Source: Cervus elaphus (taxonomy: Eukaryota > Chordata > Mammalia > Artiodactyla > Cervidae). Taken from it: a DNA stretch of 64,000 nt. The stretch lies in contig NC_057848.1 of assembly GCF_910594005.1 (NCBI RefSeq), positions 135,976,155 to 136,040,154 on the forward strand, given 5' to 3'. The notes below the pieces were generated by a model. It did no database searches and was not told where the DNA came from. It was given only the letters and a program-made list of their open reading frames with translations. Position 1 is the stretch's first letter. Each line of letters begins with the position of its first letter. This document shows positions 47,060-59,218 of this stretch, in pieces. Made by a program: the position numbers and the translations under genes.

Positions 47060-47250
47060 GGGAGGCGGACTCTGCAGTTGAGTGTCTTGATTCAAATGTT
47101 GACTTTGCCCCTTGTTACCAGTTTGGTCCTGGCAAGTAATCTCATTTTTGTGGCTTCATGTTGTGAAAGGGTAATAATAATAGCACCTACATTATGGGAT
47201 TGTTTGGAGGATTTGATGAGTTAGTATGAGTGAAATGTTATGCCTCATAG
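47060..47250 (+). repeat. MIR SINE
   Basis: 'ttcaaatgttgactttgccc', 'agggtaataataatagcacc' and 'ggattgtttggaggatttga' match forward MIR. Confidence 0.8.
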
Positions 47251-47449
47251 TCTCAGCTATACTACTAGTACTAGTATTACGACTCCTCTACCACCCTGTG
47301 ATTTTAAGTAGAATTCACAGAGAGAAAATAGGAGTTAAAGTAGGCGGCAGTGATCAGAGAAGTCTTCCTGGAAGAGAAGGCTTGGATTAAGTGTGGAAGG
47401 ATAGGAAAGAGGATATGAATTGTGGTCTGAAAGCAGACTGACAGGATGT

Positions 47450-48260
47450 GTTTTCCAAAGGTGGCAGCCAACAACATCTCCTAACCCACAGGCTCTTCCA
47501 CAATATGACCTTAACACTCCTTTCACTGAGATGTGAGGTCTATGTACCTTTGAATATGGGATGGGAGGCTTGTGACTGATGCAATCAATGGAGTACAGTG
47601 GAAGTGATACTGGGTGACTTCTGAGGTTGAATCATAAAAGGCAGTGCAGGGACTTCCCTAGTGGTCAGGTGGTTAAGACTCTGCACTCCCAAAGCAACGG
47701 GCCCAAGTTCAATACCTGGTCAGGGAACTAGATCCCACATGCTGCAACTAAGAGTTCACATGCCACAACTAAAAATTCCACATGCTGCAACAAAAATCAA
47801 AGATTGCACATGCCACAATTAAGACTCAGCACAGCCAAATAAACGAATAAAAATACATATTTAAAAAATTCTTTAAAAAAAGGCAATACAGCTTCTACCT
47901 TCTCACCAAATCACTTGTACTTGAAGCCCTGAATTGGCGTATAAAAAGTCTGACTACACTGAGGCTACCATGCTATAAAGAAGCCAAATTAACTTGATAT
48001 CTGGTAGGCATCTGGTTGGAAGTCTTTGAGTCTTCCCAGCCCAAGTGCCAGCCAGGTGAGTGAAGGAAACTTCAGGTGATTCCCAATTCCATCCTCCGGC
48101 TGCAAGTCACCCCAAGCCTTTGAACCTTCCCAGCCGAGGCTTTTACATCCTGGAGCAGAAGCAAATCAATCCTCGCCATACCCTGACTGAATTCCTGACC
48201 CACAGAATCCATGAACATAATAAAACAGTTGTTGTTTTAAGCTACTAAATTTGGAGCACT
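47450..48260 (+). mobile_element. LTR-like ancient repeat interrupted by a CHR SINE
   Basis: Ends 'cataataaaacagttgttgt', then 'tttaagctactaaattt', a pattern shared by old mammalian LTRs carrying a polyadenylation signal. A SINE at 47651-47877 splits it. Family not assigned. Confidence 0.5.
47651..47877 (+). mobile_element. CHR-type tRNA-derived SINE
   Basis: 'ggacttccctagtggtcagg' to 'ctcagcacagccaaataaac'. The flanks aaaaggcagtgcag (47637-47650) and aaaaggcaatacag (47878-47891) are the target duplication. Confidence 0.92.
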
Positions 48261-49920
48261 ATGTCATGTAGCAGTACTACCTGGAGCGCGAGGCGGAAGG
48301 GCAACTCCAGTGGCAAAGGTCACAGTGACTTGCAGCCATACTAGCCATAGTCCAAGCGAATGCAATTCTTTTTAAAACTTAGTGGGTTTCCTGTGTATCA
48401 AGTTATAATATACTCCATTAGACAAAAACTATATCCACAAATTTCTTTGAAATGGGCACATCTGTATTTTAGTCTAGAAGTCAGGACTGTTAGGACAGCA
48501 TTCTCAAGACTCTTAGATAACATTTGATTATGTGTGATAGTCTGTAATGCAGTGGATCAAGCCTTTTGAGAGCTCAACAAAGGGTCTTGAGATTGTACCC
48601 TTGGTCTAATCTTACCCTGATCCCCCCTCCTAGTGGCAGTCTGGATACCAAGTATGACTTTGAGACCCTTGCCAGAAAAGACCATGGAAGAAAACTGTTT
48701 TATATTTGAACCCAGCAAGTCCTGGCTTCTGTACATTTTTGTCTCAATTTCACTTGAAAACGGAATAGCTGTTTCTTTAGCACTTCTTTATTCTTCTGTG
48801 TTTTATTGCTCTTCATCTGTTGTTTACATTGTTAGCGACTATGATAGAGATTTTGGAGAAAGCAGAAACTAGAACGTCATTGAAGCAAAAGGGAGTAACC
48901 ATGCTTAGTTAGGACCTATTAAATCCATATTGAATTGTGATACACAGGTCACATGCTTCAACATCATTTTTGATGCTTGTTAAAAATCCACATTCCCAGG
49001 TCACTAGTCAGACCACGGAGTCAGAAGGGGCTATGAGGCAGAAATCTGCATTTTATGGGCATTCTTATACCCACCACATGTGGGAAAAAATTGTCTACAT
49101 CAGGTTCTGCAGGCATAGATTCTTTCCCCCCCATTCATGTCCAGGTTGTGGCCTAGATCTGATCCCTGCTTCTCCTTTTGCCTCTTGTATGGATCTGTGT
49201 TTGGGCAGTAAACAGATGGCATGCTCAAAGAAGGCATGGATTTAATCATGCAACTGTTTACAATGATATTGGTAGGATATGAAGACACCAAGTGTGGGAC
49301 AGTATCTTTGGTTAAGCAATGGCTGGGAGCTTTCATCACTGCTAGGAAGGGCAGCTAGAAGTTATCTGGACTTGGAGAACCTCAATGTCACTTGGCCTTT
49401 TCCCTAAAGAGTTCCTTTAATGTCCCTGGGTCATTCAGTGAGCAAAGCCAGTGATGGGGCTCCTGGGCTATGGAGTGGGACCCTTCCTCAGTGAGGCCAG
49501 GTGGGGTTGATGGGGCCCCAGGGGATTCTGAGGAGAAAGGTTGGCCCCAACTCTCCTCATCTCCTTTGCCACTGCCTTTTCAGAATTCTCCTGTCTTTGG
49601 CAGCCTTGGAGGCCCTCCTATCTAGGCAGGAAGAGGAGCCAATAAGTAAATTCACACGAAGGTGCTAGAGAGTGATAACAGCTAATCCCTTCCAAGGGCA
49701 ATTGCTCTTGGAAAAAAAAGGGTGATTTTGTTCAAAAGAAAGAGTGTCTCTTGCAAGAATACCACTCTTTGGTACTGGCATGGGAGAAATTTACTGGCAG
49801 GGCTGCCTGAAACCCTTCAACTCAGCCCCTTCTCCTGCTTTCCTGAGTCTGATTTTAAGCTCGTTCCCCCAAAGGCTTTCATAATGCTTCTACTTATGGA
49901 AGCTTCATGAGGGAAGGGCT
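48261..49920. other. Unique sequence with a degraded MER5A-like segment
   Basis: 48945-49080 ('tgcttgttaaaaatccacat', 'gaggcagaaatctgcatttt') resembles MER5A. The remainder is unassigned and shows no exon-like structure. Confidence 0.4.
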
Positions 49921-49924
49921 ATTT

Positions 49925-50010
49925 CTGTGACTTTTGTTCATTGATATATTTCAGAGCCAGACACGGAGCAGTGCTTGCTATGTGTTTGATGAATCAATGA
50001 ATGAATGAAA
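49925..50010 (+). repeat. L2 LINE 3' terminus
   Basis: 'ttgttcattgatatatttca' and 'gagccagacacggagcagtg', ending in tgaatgaatgaa, are typical of the L2 end. Confidence 0.75.
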
Positions 50011-50099
50011 TCTTTCTTCAGGAACCTGGCTCTTGTCTGAAGGGAGACCTGCTCAGCGTCTTGCCCCTCCGCCCCAGTCTTCCCTGTGGCCTGCCTGGG

Positions 50100-50300
50100 A
50101 TTGAGCTGAAAAATGATTTTTCATACATGTCACCCTCATTATAACATCATCCCTCAGAGCGAAGCTCTCTGACCACCCCGAAGACCTGTATTTAATGTGA
50201 TGAAAGGTGATTTAATGGAGTTGAGAAGAGCGAAGCAGAAAGCGGGCCGCCATTTCAGACAAGTGGAGCAGGCTGTCCCTCTAAGGGGAAGAAAAAGAAA
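50100..50300. other. Repeat-poor block, possible conserved element
   Basis: 'ctgtatttaatgtgatgaaa' and 'aaagcgggccgccatttcag' stand out as non-repeat, CpG-retaining DNA. No gene recognised. Confidence 0.25.
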
Positions 50301-51229
50301 AGAAAAAGGGGGAAAAAATCTACACCTTCCCCCCAGAAGACTCTGGACTAAGAAGACAGTTTGGTCAGCTCCATAAGAAGGTAAAAATGAAAGCTAGATA
50401 AACCCTGAACATCCCACCCTCCCCAGCAGCAGATAACTAACTTACCATTTATTTACCTTGGAGCTGATTATGTAGTGGGTTGAGGCAGGCAGGGAGATTT
50501 TATTGACATTTGGTCTCCCTTCACACATTTTTGCGACAGGCAGACTTCAGGGACTGAGCAGCAGGATATTAAAGGATTTGGAAAAGTTATCAAGGAATGG
50601 GACATATTTATCAAAGCCACAGTGATATTACAAAGCTGGGCTGCTGCTACACCTGGGTCTGTTACTTGATTAAAAAAATAATAATGGCTCATCCCCTAGC
50701 TGCCTTTTGCACCTGGGTGAATGCTGAGCGGTTCTACAGGACCACCTTGGGCCAGGCATTTGCTCATGAAGACCCTCTTTGGGTCTGGCAGAGAATGGTG
50801 CATGATCGATCACACTGGTTGCTGGGAGTGTGGGCCTGTGCCCATGCACATGTAGGCATGATCACATCGTGCCTTCAGCAGGAAGCTCCTATGGGTGCAC
50901 CACCTGACCTCCCCAGGGCTGGACCAATGTTCTCTGAGCATCTTTTCTTTCCAAAAGAGGACTATTCAGAGTTGGGAGAGTGACTGAAGGATAGGAGCGA
51001 AAGGAATCACGTGAAGTGTCCCTGGCTGCTTCAACCACTACATTTCTGGTGAATAGCAATTATGTAATACAGAAACTCTCCAATTTCCAACAACCAGCAA
51101 GTAAGAATATACCACGAGTCACCTCTATTTAGCTCTCCCCCAAATTTTTCCACATGAATTATTCAGTGTATGACTGTTTCAATATGTCTGTCTTTTTCTT
51201 TAAAAAAAAATGCTGGATGAACTTAAAGC

Positions 51230-51610
51230 AGCAAGAGGAAGAGCCTGCAATGCAAAAATGATACCCACCTGCATATTTATCTTAAAAGGAAAGTCTTGAA
51301 TGCGTTCACTCAGGTGAAAATATCATGAATTGCAAAGACTGACCAACGGACACCAGGATGCAGGGGGTTAATGTGGGTTTTGCCATCTGATTCCAATCCA
51401 TTCAGGCCTGGCTATAAATCGCTTATATGTCTGGGTGATAAAAAGCAAATATAAATTTTCAAAAAATTTAACCTTGCGTGGTATATAAAGAGAATACATA
51501 ATATTCTTGGGCATAAATATGTCTCAAGACAAACTCATTGCGTATACCCAGAATACATAATGGATTTTACTGAGACATATTTTTCCCCTAGCAAGAAAAA
51601 GCCAGAAATT
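51230..51610. other. AT-rich repeat-poor block, possible conserved element
   Basis: Non-repetitive. Contains a MEF2-like 'ggctataaatcgc' and several TAAT and ATAAA motifs. No coding frame of note. Confidence 0.3.
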
Positions 51611-51904
51611 CTGCAGTGAACTGATCGTATGTGTGGTTTCCACAACTCTGAGACGAGAGCTGCGTCTCCCCCTCGGGGCTGTCCACACAAGGGGCTGGGG
51701 ATCTCTGAGTCCTCTCAGTGCCCTTCTAGAATGATGCCAAGTCCAGCTGAAGCAGAGGAAATCTGGCTGTAGCTGGGTGATGGGAGATCTGGGGCTTCAG
51801 CACGATTCTGGGGTACCTCTTGGCCAAATCCTTTCGTGTGATTGGCTTCCAATTTCTGTACCAGGAGGAGGCTGATCCAGAAACTACTGATAGCTAAGGC
51901 TGAC

Positions 51905-52045
51905 ATTTCTCAAACATCAGGGGGAATGCAAATCCCCTGGGGTCTTGTTAAAAATGCAGATTCTGATTGGGTAGGTCTAGGATGGGGCCTGGGATTCTGC
52001 ATTTCTAAAACACACCATAGTACAGACCACATCCAAGACTGATTA
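51905..52045 (+). mobile_element. MER5A-like element
   Basis: 'ggtcttgttaaaaatgcaga', 'ttctgattgggtaggtctag' and 'attctgcatttctaaaacac' follow the MER5A order. Confidence 0.75.
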
Positions 52046-52369
52046 AATCTGAATCTTTGAGGGTGCTATTTGTTAAGGTTACCCAGGTGAATCCCAGGTG
52101 CAGCCAAGGTTGAGGGGAACTTGTTACAGGCTCCACGTGGCTTCTGCACATGGAATCAGCTATTTTGAGGTTTGTCACCCTCGTAGGCTCCCTTGTGACA
52201 AGCCATTAAATAGAGCAGATGCAGTTCACTGCCACGTGGGTCTGCACTGGGTGGCTATGTCATGGACACAACCCCCCACTCACCCCCGCACACAGGTCAG
52301 GAGCCTGTTTGTCCAGGAGCCCAAGGCTGATGGGGTTTGGCGACTTTAACAGGCTGACTCTGGTGGAAT

Positions 52370-52640
52370 TCTTTCTTTTTAATGCTTCTTTATTAAAGAC
52401 CAGATTAGTTGTTACAAATGCAGATGCCTACCCAGGCCTGGGCGGGCTGCACACATCATAAATAAGAGCTAGATATTTGCATATTTAAATACACAAGTGT
52501 ATTTTTTTCTCTCCCTCAAAGAATTATGTTCTTTCACATTTTTCTTAAAACTCATGGCCACCTTTTCTTTTCTTTCCCTTTTTAGTACAAACATGGGTAC
52601 AACAGAAATATTTATTTGCTCTATGGAATTCAATAGGGCA
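52370..52640. other. AT-rich non-repeat block with a POU octamer
   Basis: ATTTGCAT at 52475-52482 next to 'catcataaataagagctaga'. It also has TTTATT motifs that would be polyadenylation signals on the minus strand. No upstream coding sequence supports a 3' UTR reading. Confidence 0.25.
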
Positions 52641-52974
52641 AGTTAAAAAGTGGAGTTGGGCTCACACAGAGCCCAAGGTTTGTCGAAATACACCACACTT
52701 TTACTTTTGCAAATGGACAAAAGTGGGCCTGGATGAGTGAGGGGTCTTGAAGTTTAAGCTTCATTGGCTTCAGGAGATAAAAGACAACAGAGGTGGAATC
52801 TCCTTCACACACCTCAGACCAAACTGTCCCCCCCACCCCAAATAAAAACAAACATGATGAAATGACTGGTGAAGTTTAATCCAAATAATTCCATGGAAAA
52901 AAATGAGCCTCTCTTCTTTTGTGACCTTGAACTCTTGACATCAGCCAGGAGTAAGACCCAGCTGGCCTAGACCC

Positions 52975-53090
52975 TTATTATCAAACTGTGGTCCCCAGAC
53001 CAGCTGCATTGATAACACCTGGGAGCTGATTAGAGGGGCACAGTCTCCGATGCCACCCCAGACCCTGACTCAAAATCTTCATCATATCTC
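52975..53090 (-). mobile_element. MER5A-like element fragment
   Basis: 'tcaaactgtggtccccagac' and 'cattgataacacctgggagc' match the reversed element end. Confidence 0.65.
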
Positions 53091-53179
53091 ATGTATATGA
53101 CCCCTTCACGGGCTGAGGAAATATCGCTGACTTAGGAACATAGTAGAAGAAAAGAAGGAGGGTAGTTAATGGTCACTTT

Positions 53180-53238
53180 GTTCATTCCTTCCTTCCTTTC
53201 TTCATTCATTCCTTCCCTCCTCCTCCCTTCCTTCCTCT
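53180..53238. repeat. (TTCC)n low-complexity tract
   Basis: Imperfect TTCC/TTCA repeats. Confidence 0.85.
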
Positions 53239-53724
53239 ATGCATCCATTCAACAAGTATTCTTTGAGTGCCCCCTCTAGGCTGCGAGCTGTGACCTGCTA
53301 GTTAAATGGAATTAGTAAAGAGACCCAGGGTGATGATTAACCACCGGGCTTTTCCTGTCCCCCCTTCTCCCGCAATTTTCTGTCCTTACTTCCCCCACCG
53401 CCAGAAGACACATCGCACACACTGTGGGATTGCTGGTACATGACATTGGTTGGGACAGGAACCTACTTGTTGGATTGCAAACAGCCTGATGGGTGTGTGT
53501 GCGCTGGATTCCTGAAAGAGCCTGGTACAGGGTGTGGAGTTGGGGTGGTAGGAAAGGGACATCCGTCGAAGTTCATTACCACTAGGGGACACCAGCTCGC
53601 TCCTTTTGAGAGGGTGGGTCTTTAAGAGACACAAGGAATGCCTGCCCTGCACGTCAACCCTGGGTCTTTCAACCTCTAGGGAATGCTTTTCAATACTCAG
53701 TGCCCTGACTTGAAATGCAGATGA

Positions 53725-53890
53725 TGAGTGAGGGTTAAGAGTTTGGTCTCCTAGATCCGACTGCTTGGAGCTGGGACTGTGGGCAAGTTAAGATCACCTT
53801 CCATCCCCTTTTCAGTAACATGGGCATGGTAATGAGGTCCTTAGGGTTGTTGTGAGAATGCAGTGAGAAGCATGTGGAGAAAGGGAACCT
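53725..53890 (+). repeat. MIR SINE
   Basis: 'ggactgtgggcaagttaaga', 'tttcagtaacatgggcatgg' and 'cttagggttgttgtgagaat' match forward MIR. Confidence 0.75.
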
Positions 53891-53985
53891 CCTTGTAAAC
53901 ACGAACCTCTGGGGCAGCTGAGGTCATATCAGTCACTCACAAGTTAGTATGAGTTAGAGCTTACAGTGAGGCTTTGATGTGGTGA

Positions 53986-54019
53986 GGGGGGAGGGGGGAA
54001 GTTATGGGGAGGGGGTAAG
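53986..54019 (+). other. Strong potential G-quadruplex tract
   Basis: Five G runs in 34 bp: G6, G6, G4, G5 and G3, with short loops (A, AAGTTAT, A, TAA). This meets the usual intramolecular G-quadruplex pattern on the plus strand. Confidence 0.7.
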
Positions 54020-54485
54020 GGTTTTGAAGGGGGCTGGTCTAGAGAACAGGGTGTGAGAAGCCCTTTTCAAATGCAAGGAAAATACAGCAATGCACAGAAC
54101 TCTGTGCCGGTTACCTCCTGGCAAAGGCCAGCCCCGGGCGCCTTTGCTCCTAGTTGACTGTGTGTTTATCCAATGAAACATCAAACTCATGTCCTCTCAT
54201 TAACCCTTTGTTTCTTCTTTGTTCCTGATTTAGAACCCCCACACTCTGATTATTTTTAGAGCCCTGAGAAGTCAGAAGTCACTTGTGTTTACAGAGAGGC
54301 CCAGCAGCCTTCAAAGATGAGAGGCGAGTGCTCACAGCACCCTGCCCTCTCCCCGGGCCCCAGGCCCCGCCTTTTGCAATACCTTCTGGGGCGCTTGGCT
54401 CCACAGAAGAAAAAACACAAAGGAAAGAAATCTCTTCTTTCTCTTAGATGTTTACTTTCTCAGTTTCCCCTGTGACCTGCATGAG

Positions 54486-54486
<1 letters not shown>

Positions 54487-54521
<35 letters not shown>

Positions 54522-54530
54522 CACACACAC
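54487..54530. repeat. (AC)n microsatellite
   Basis: AC units with a CCC interruption near 54520. Confidence 0.9.
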
Positions 54531-55531
54531 TTCTATGTTTTTTTCCCCCGCAAAATGGTGAGAAGCAGGCAGCTGCCTATGCAGTCAATGTTGTGAAATC
54601 TGGGCATTCCTTCCATCCTTCCCTCCCCACTTTCTCCCTTTCCCTTCTGATGCCTCCTCAGTACATCCACCCACAGCCTCTGAACCAGGCCGGGGGTGAG
54701 GCCTTGAGCCGCACTCAGAATTCTGGGGGCCCTTCAGTTGATGATCCCAACCAGACCCCCCGTCTTTCCCATCTGAAGAGCCACGATCCTATGTTTTCAT
54801 CTCTGTGACCTAAAGTTTCTGCTTTGGTGCTGTGGAACAAAGGAGCTGGAAAATTCCACATCCATCCCCCCTTTCCCAAACAAGGGTGCCAAGGACCAGA
54901 AAGTGGAGAGGCTTTTCTGAGGTCACCCAGCATAAGCGTCACCAGGGGTCCCACAGGGTCCTTCCCACAGAACTGAGCTCGGTATCCATCACCCCTCACC
55001 CCATGGCCCTTAGAAGTGTTAGCAAATGAAGCCACTCTGAGAAGGAAGGGAACACAGGAAAGCAACCAGACAGACCGGGGGTGTGAATTCACGCCACTTA
55101 GGGTGGAAGGCAGGGTCATATTTCTGTTCTGGTTTTTGTTGAGCTCCCCTAGGCAACAGTGCCCGGACTCTTCTGCCATTTTTTGTTCAGAGCTAGTAAG
55201 CAGGGTCTGCTTAAGTTATGGCCGCGCTAGGAACACATCGTCATGGTTGGATGTGACCAGAAGATTCTATCTCTTCCCTTCATTGTGATGTGTCTACATT
55301 GCACCAGGGCAGGAACACAGAAATAATAGTCCTGTGGCTCTGAGACTATGTGAAAACACACACACACACTCCTCCCATACCCACGCATAGCTCATGTGGA
55401 CTGTCACAACTGCCACACTGCTGTGTGTTCCCCTGCCTCCCACCCACTCATGTGTAATTTGTGCAAGGGAGGCTGTCTTCTTCAGATTTGAGGGTCTTGG
55501 TCACAAAATAGCCTCTGAAATGGAGTCTAAT
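54531..55531. other. Unique sequence, no gene recognised
   Basis: A short (AC)n tract lies at about 55357-55370. No repeat family or gene identified. Confidence 0.4.
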
Positions 55532-55545
55532 AAAAACCTACCTGG

Positions 55546-55750
55546 ACTTCCCTTGTGGCTCAGGGAATCTGCCTACCAATGCAGGAGATGCAGGTTCGAT
55601 CCCTGGGTCATGAAGATCCCCTGGAGAAGGACTGGCAACCCACTCCAGTATGGTTGCCTGGGAAATCCCATGGACAGAGGAGCCTGATGGGCTACAGTCC
55701 ATGAGGTTGCAGAAGTGTCAGACATGACTTAGTAGCTCAACAACAACAAC
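55546..55750 (+). mobile_element. Bov-tA SINE
   Basis: 'acttcccttgtggctcaggg' to 'gtcagacatgacttagtagc' with a CAA-rich tail. The flanks aaaaacctacctgg (55532-55545) and aaaaagctacctgg (55751-55764) are the target duplication. Confidence 0.93.
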
Positions 55751-56004
55751 AAAAAGCTACCTGGTACGTATAATTTTCATTATCTGAAGAATCTTTCAAG
55801 AGCTGCCTATGTCTTGGGCACCCTAGTAAGTGTTTTCCATGTTGGAGAAGCTGAGCTGCATTTTCTGCCACACAGTAGCCTCAAATGATCTTGCGAATGT
55901 AGCTTAAATTTTGATGCCTCAGTTTCTCCATTTGCAGAACAAGAGTAATAATACCCAGCTCTTGGTATGGTATGTCTATGCGGGGGTATTCACATATAAT
56001 AATA

Positions 56005-56006
56005 CA

Positions 56007-56041
<35 letters not shown>

Positions 56042-56263
56042 CACACACGTGTGCTCAGTTGCTCAGTCATATCCAACTCTTTGCAACCCCATGGACTGTA
56101 GCCTGTCAGGCTCCTCTGTCCATGGGATTCCCCAGGCAAGAATACTGGAGTGGGTTGTCATTTCCTCCTCCAAAGGATCTCTGCCACCCAGGGATCAAAC
56201 CCACGTCTCCCACATCTCCTGCATTGTAGGCGGATTCTTTATCACTGGGCCACTGGAGACTCC
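56005..56263 (-). mobile_element. Bov-tA SINE with a microsatellite tail
   Basis: Reverse Bov-tA, 'gctcagttgctcagtcatat' to 'tttatcactgggccactgg'. Its 3' tail has become a (GT)n tract at about 56008-56037. tataataata at 55995-56004 and 56264-56273 encloses both tail and body. Confidence 0.92.
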
Positions 56264-56273
56264 TATAATAATA

Positions 56274-58310
56274 TGATGTTGGCTATAAACATACCCAAAC
56301 TCTTCCTGCTCTAGGGAAGCAGCACAGCAAATGTTAGTTCTTTTCCCTCTTTCTGATGAATTAAGAGTATTTATAAGTATGTTGCTGGGGTACTATGCTG
56401 GGTTTCCCATCTTATTATCTCAATAACTAGCTATGTGACTTTGGGCAGATGACACTCTTCTGTTTCACTTTCATCATTCATTCAGGCAGGCAGGCAGGTA
56501 GTATTTATGGAATGCCTACTGGGGGCCAGTCATCAGTTTAGATGTTGAGGATACTGCAATAAATAAAACAGACCAAATTTTTTGCCCTCATGGAATTTCT
56601 AAAGTGATCTAATTAGTTATAACACAAGTAAGATGATATAACTCTTAACAGAAAGGAAGACTCTATGAGATTCTTCATAGAGTTTAAAAGAAAACATTAT
56701 AAAAATATGTCAGTCTTAATACGTCTAGAAAGGTGCTAAAGTCTGTTCAATTCTCTATGTTATGATTCTTATTTCTAAGGTATATCTATCAGGAGTCTTT
56801 AGGTTTTAAGTGACAGAAAATTTAACTCAAAGTAACTTGAATTCAAATGGAATTTATTGGTTCACATAAGTGGAAAAAAAAGTTAAACAGAAATGTGGAC
56901 TTTAGGCAAAGTTTGATCCAGCAGCACAAATCATTCTACTAAGGACCTGGTTTCTATTCATCTGTCTTCTCTGAATTATACTATGTTGGCTCCAACTCCT
57001 ACTTGTTCCAAGACCCCCCTATGATAACAGAATTCTACCTAACAACAAATCTTAAGTATCTTTACATCAGATGTCTCATAAGAATCCTAAGCATATGCCC
57101 AGGGCACCAAAAGAGCAAGAGGAAAAAAAGTAATTGTTAAAAGAAGAAATTTGATTTTTAATATACATTTTTAAAGAATTGAAGTTGTCATAATGGGAAA
57201 CACAGGAATATTGTTTTCATTGCAATCTCATTGTTTTATAGTTGAGCATAAATTTTATTTTGAATAACACATGGAATGGTGCAGGGCACCATACTATTTT
57301 TAGTGATTGGAGGTCCCTAAAATCTTTATTTAGCCCCTATGGGCAATCAACAAAGCTCATCTCTTTCAGGTGAAGCCTTGATTTCTGGTGTAGTGTTGTG
57401 GGTTCTTTGATGGCAAAATCACTGGAAATGGGTAAGAATTAGTAAAGTGGTTTTCAGTTTTATCCATTAAGTCTTTGTGAGTCTGGTTAGTGTAGGTCAG
57501 TACTTCAGAGGCTGATTATCCTTGTGAGAACTAAAAGCATTGATTTCTGGGCCTGCCATGATGAGGTCCAGACCTCCATCAAGGTCATCGTAGGTGGAGA
57601 CAGATCTTGAGAGAGCTGTCTCCTTCTCTCTCAGTAATGACAAGACTCCTACTTAATTCAGTCAAAACGAGGCTCAACAGAAGAAAGTCTGGAAGGGAAT
57701 ACAGCCAGTCCTTAGCAGTGTTATCCTTAGGTGGTGAGATATGGGTGATTTTCATTCATTGATTTCTTCATTCTCTTATTCCCATATTTATTGATACCTT
57801 ACATTGTGCCAGGCACCATTCTAGACACTGAAGGTTGACCAGAGTACAAAGCAGGAAAATAAACAAACAACACCCATCTTCATAGAGTTTACCTTCAAGT
57901 GGAGGGAGATAGATAATTAACCAAATAAGTAAGTAAAGTCGAGTGTGGCAGAAACTGATAAGGCAGGGAAGAAAAACAGACCAGGGAAAATGGATGGGCA
58001 ATTGAGGGAGCAGTGACATTACAAATCTAAATAGGTGTCCAAGGAAGACCTCACTGAAAAGGTGGCACTTGAATAAAGGTGTAAAGAAAGTTTGGCAGGG
58101 GGCCATGTGAGTGTCTGGGGACAAGTGCTCTGAGTAGGAGAGAGAGCTGGTGCAAAGGCCTTGAGGCAGGCTATGCCATCCATCCTTCCTCCCCTTCGCC
58201 TGTTGGTACTAGAAAGCTTTCCAGTGGCCACCCACACCCAGATAAGTCTGCCATCCCCTGACAAGGTTGACCTTGTATTCTTACCTCTCTGCAGTGTACA
58301 ACCAGCTAGA
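56274..58310. other. Unique DNA with ancient repeats
   Basis: 56480-56620 and 57775-58170 share the outline of one old mammalian repeat ('attgtgccaggcaccattct', 'caaggaagacctcactgaaa', 'aaaggccttgaggcagg'). I do not assign its family. A small forward MIR piece lies near 56420. No gene recognised. Confidence 0.4.
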
Positions 58311-58311
58311 G

Positions 58312-59218
58312 CTGTGATGTCCTATATAGACACTAGCTGTGTGTGGCTTTTTAAATTGAAATATAAATTAAGAGTAAATCTGGAAATAGAACTGCCATAT
58401 GACCCAGCAATCCCACTTCTGGGCATACACACTGAGGAAACCAGATCTGAAAGAGACACGTGCACCCCAATGTTCATCACAGCACTGTTTATAATAGCCA
58501 GGACATGGAAGCAACCTAGTTGCCCATCAGCAGACGAATGGATAAGGAAGCTGTGGTACATATACACCATGGAATATTACTCAGCCATTAAAAAGAATTC
58601 ATTTGAATCAGTTCTAATGAGATGGATGAAACTGGAGCCCATTATACAGAGTGAAGTAAGCCAGGAAGATAAAGAACATTACAGCATACTAACACATATA
58701 TATGGAATTTAGAAAGATGGTAATGATAACCCTATATGCAAAACAGAAAAAGAGACACAGATGTACAGAACAGACTTTTGAACTCTGTGGGAGAAGGCGA
58801 GGGTGGGATGTTTTGAGAGAACAGCATTGAAACATGTATATTATCTATAGTGAAACAGATCACCAGCCCAGGCTGGATGCATGAGACAAGTGCTCGGGCC
58901 TGGTGCACTGGGAAGACCCAGAGGAATCCGGTGGAGAGGGAGGTGGGAGGGGGGATCGGGATGGGGAATACATGTAACTCCATGGCTGATTCATGTCAAA
59001 GTATGACAAAACCCACTACAATATTGTAAAGTAATTAGCCTCCAACTAATAAAAATAAATGAAAAAAAAGAGTAAAGAGAATGAAAAATTCAGTTCCTTA
59101 GTCTCACTAGCCACATTCCAAGTGTTCAGTAGGGACAGGTGGCTGGGGGCTACCACATTGGACAGCACGGCTCTAGAACATTTCCATGACTATAGAAAAT
59201 TCTACTGGACAGAGCTGA
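58312..59218. mobile_element. Old hAT-type DNA transposon interrupted by an L1
   Basis: 'gacactagctgtgtgtggct' on the left, and 'ctcactagccacattccaag' plus 'acattggacagcacggctct' on the right, are the two halves of a common mammalian MITE-like element. The L1 at 58379-59067 separates them. Confidence 0.75.
58379..59067 (+). mobile_element. L1 LINE, 5'-truncated ruminant-type copy
   Basis: Encodes the last part of L1 ORF2 (ELPYDPAIPLLGIH, then LWYIYTMEYYSAIKKN), which stays open to the natural ORF2 stop near 58712. The 3' UTR follows, with its G-rich polypurine segment at about 58930-58967 and an A-rich end. Duplications aagagtaaa lie at 58370-58378 and 59068-59076. Endonuclease and RT domains are missing, so it cannot move by itself. 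Confidence 0.93.

Noticed and set aside
58161..58712. A 183-codon open frame as a gene
   Set aside because: From about 58379 it is the C-terminus of L1 ORF2. The upstream part is chance frame in a DNA transposon.
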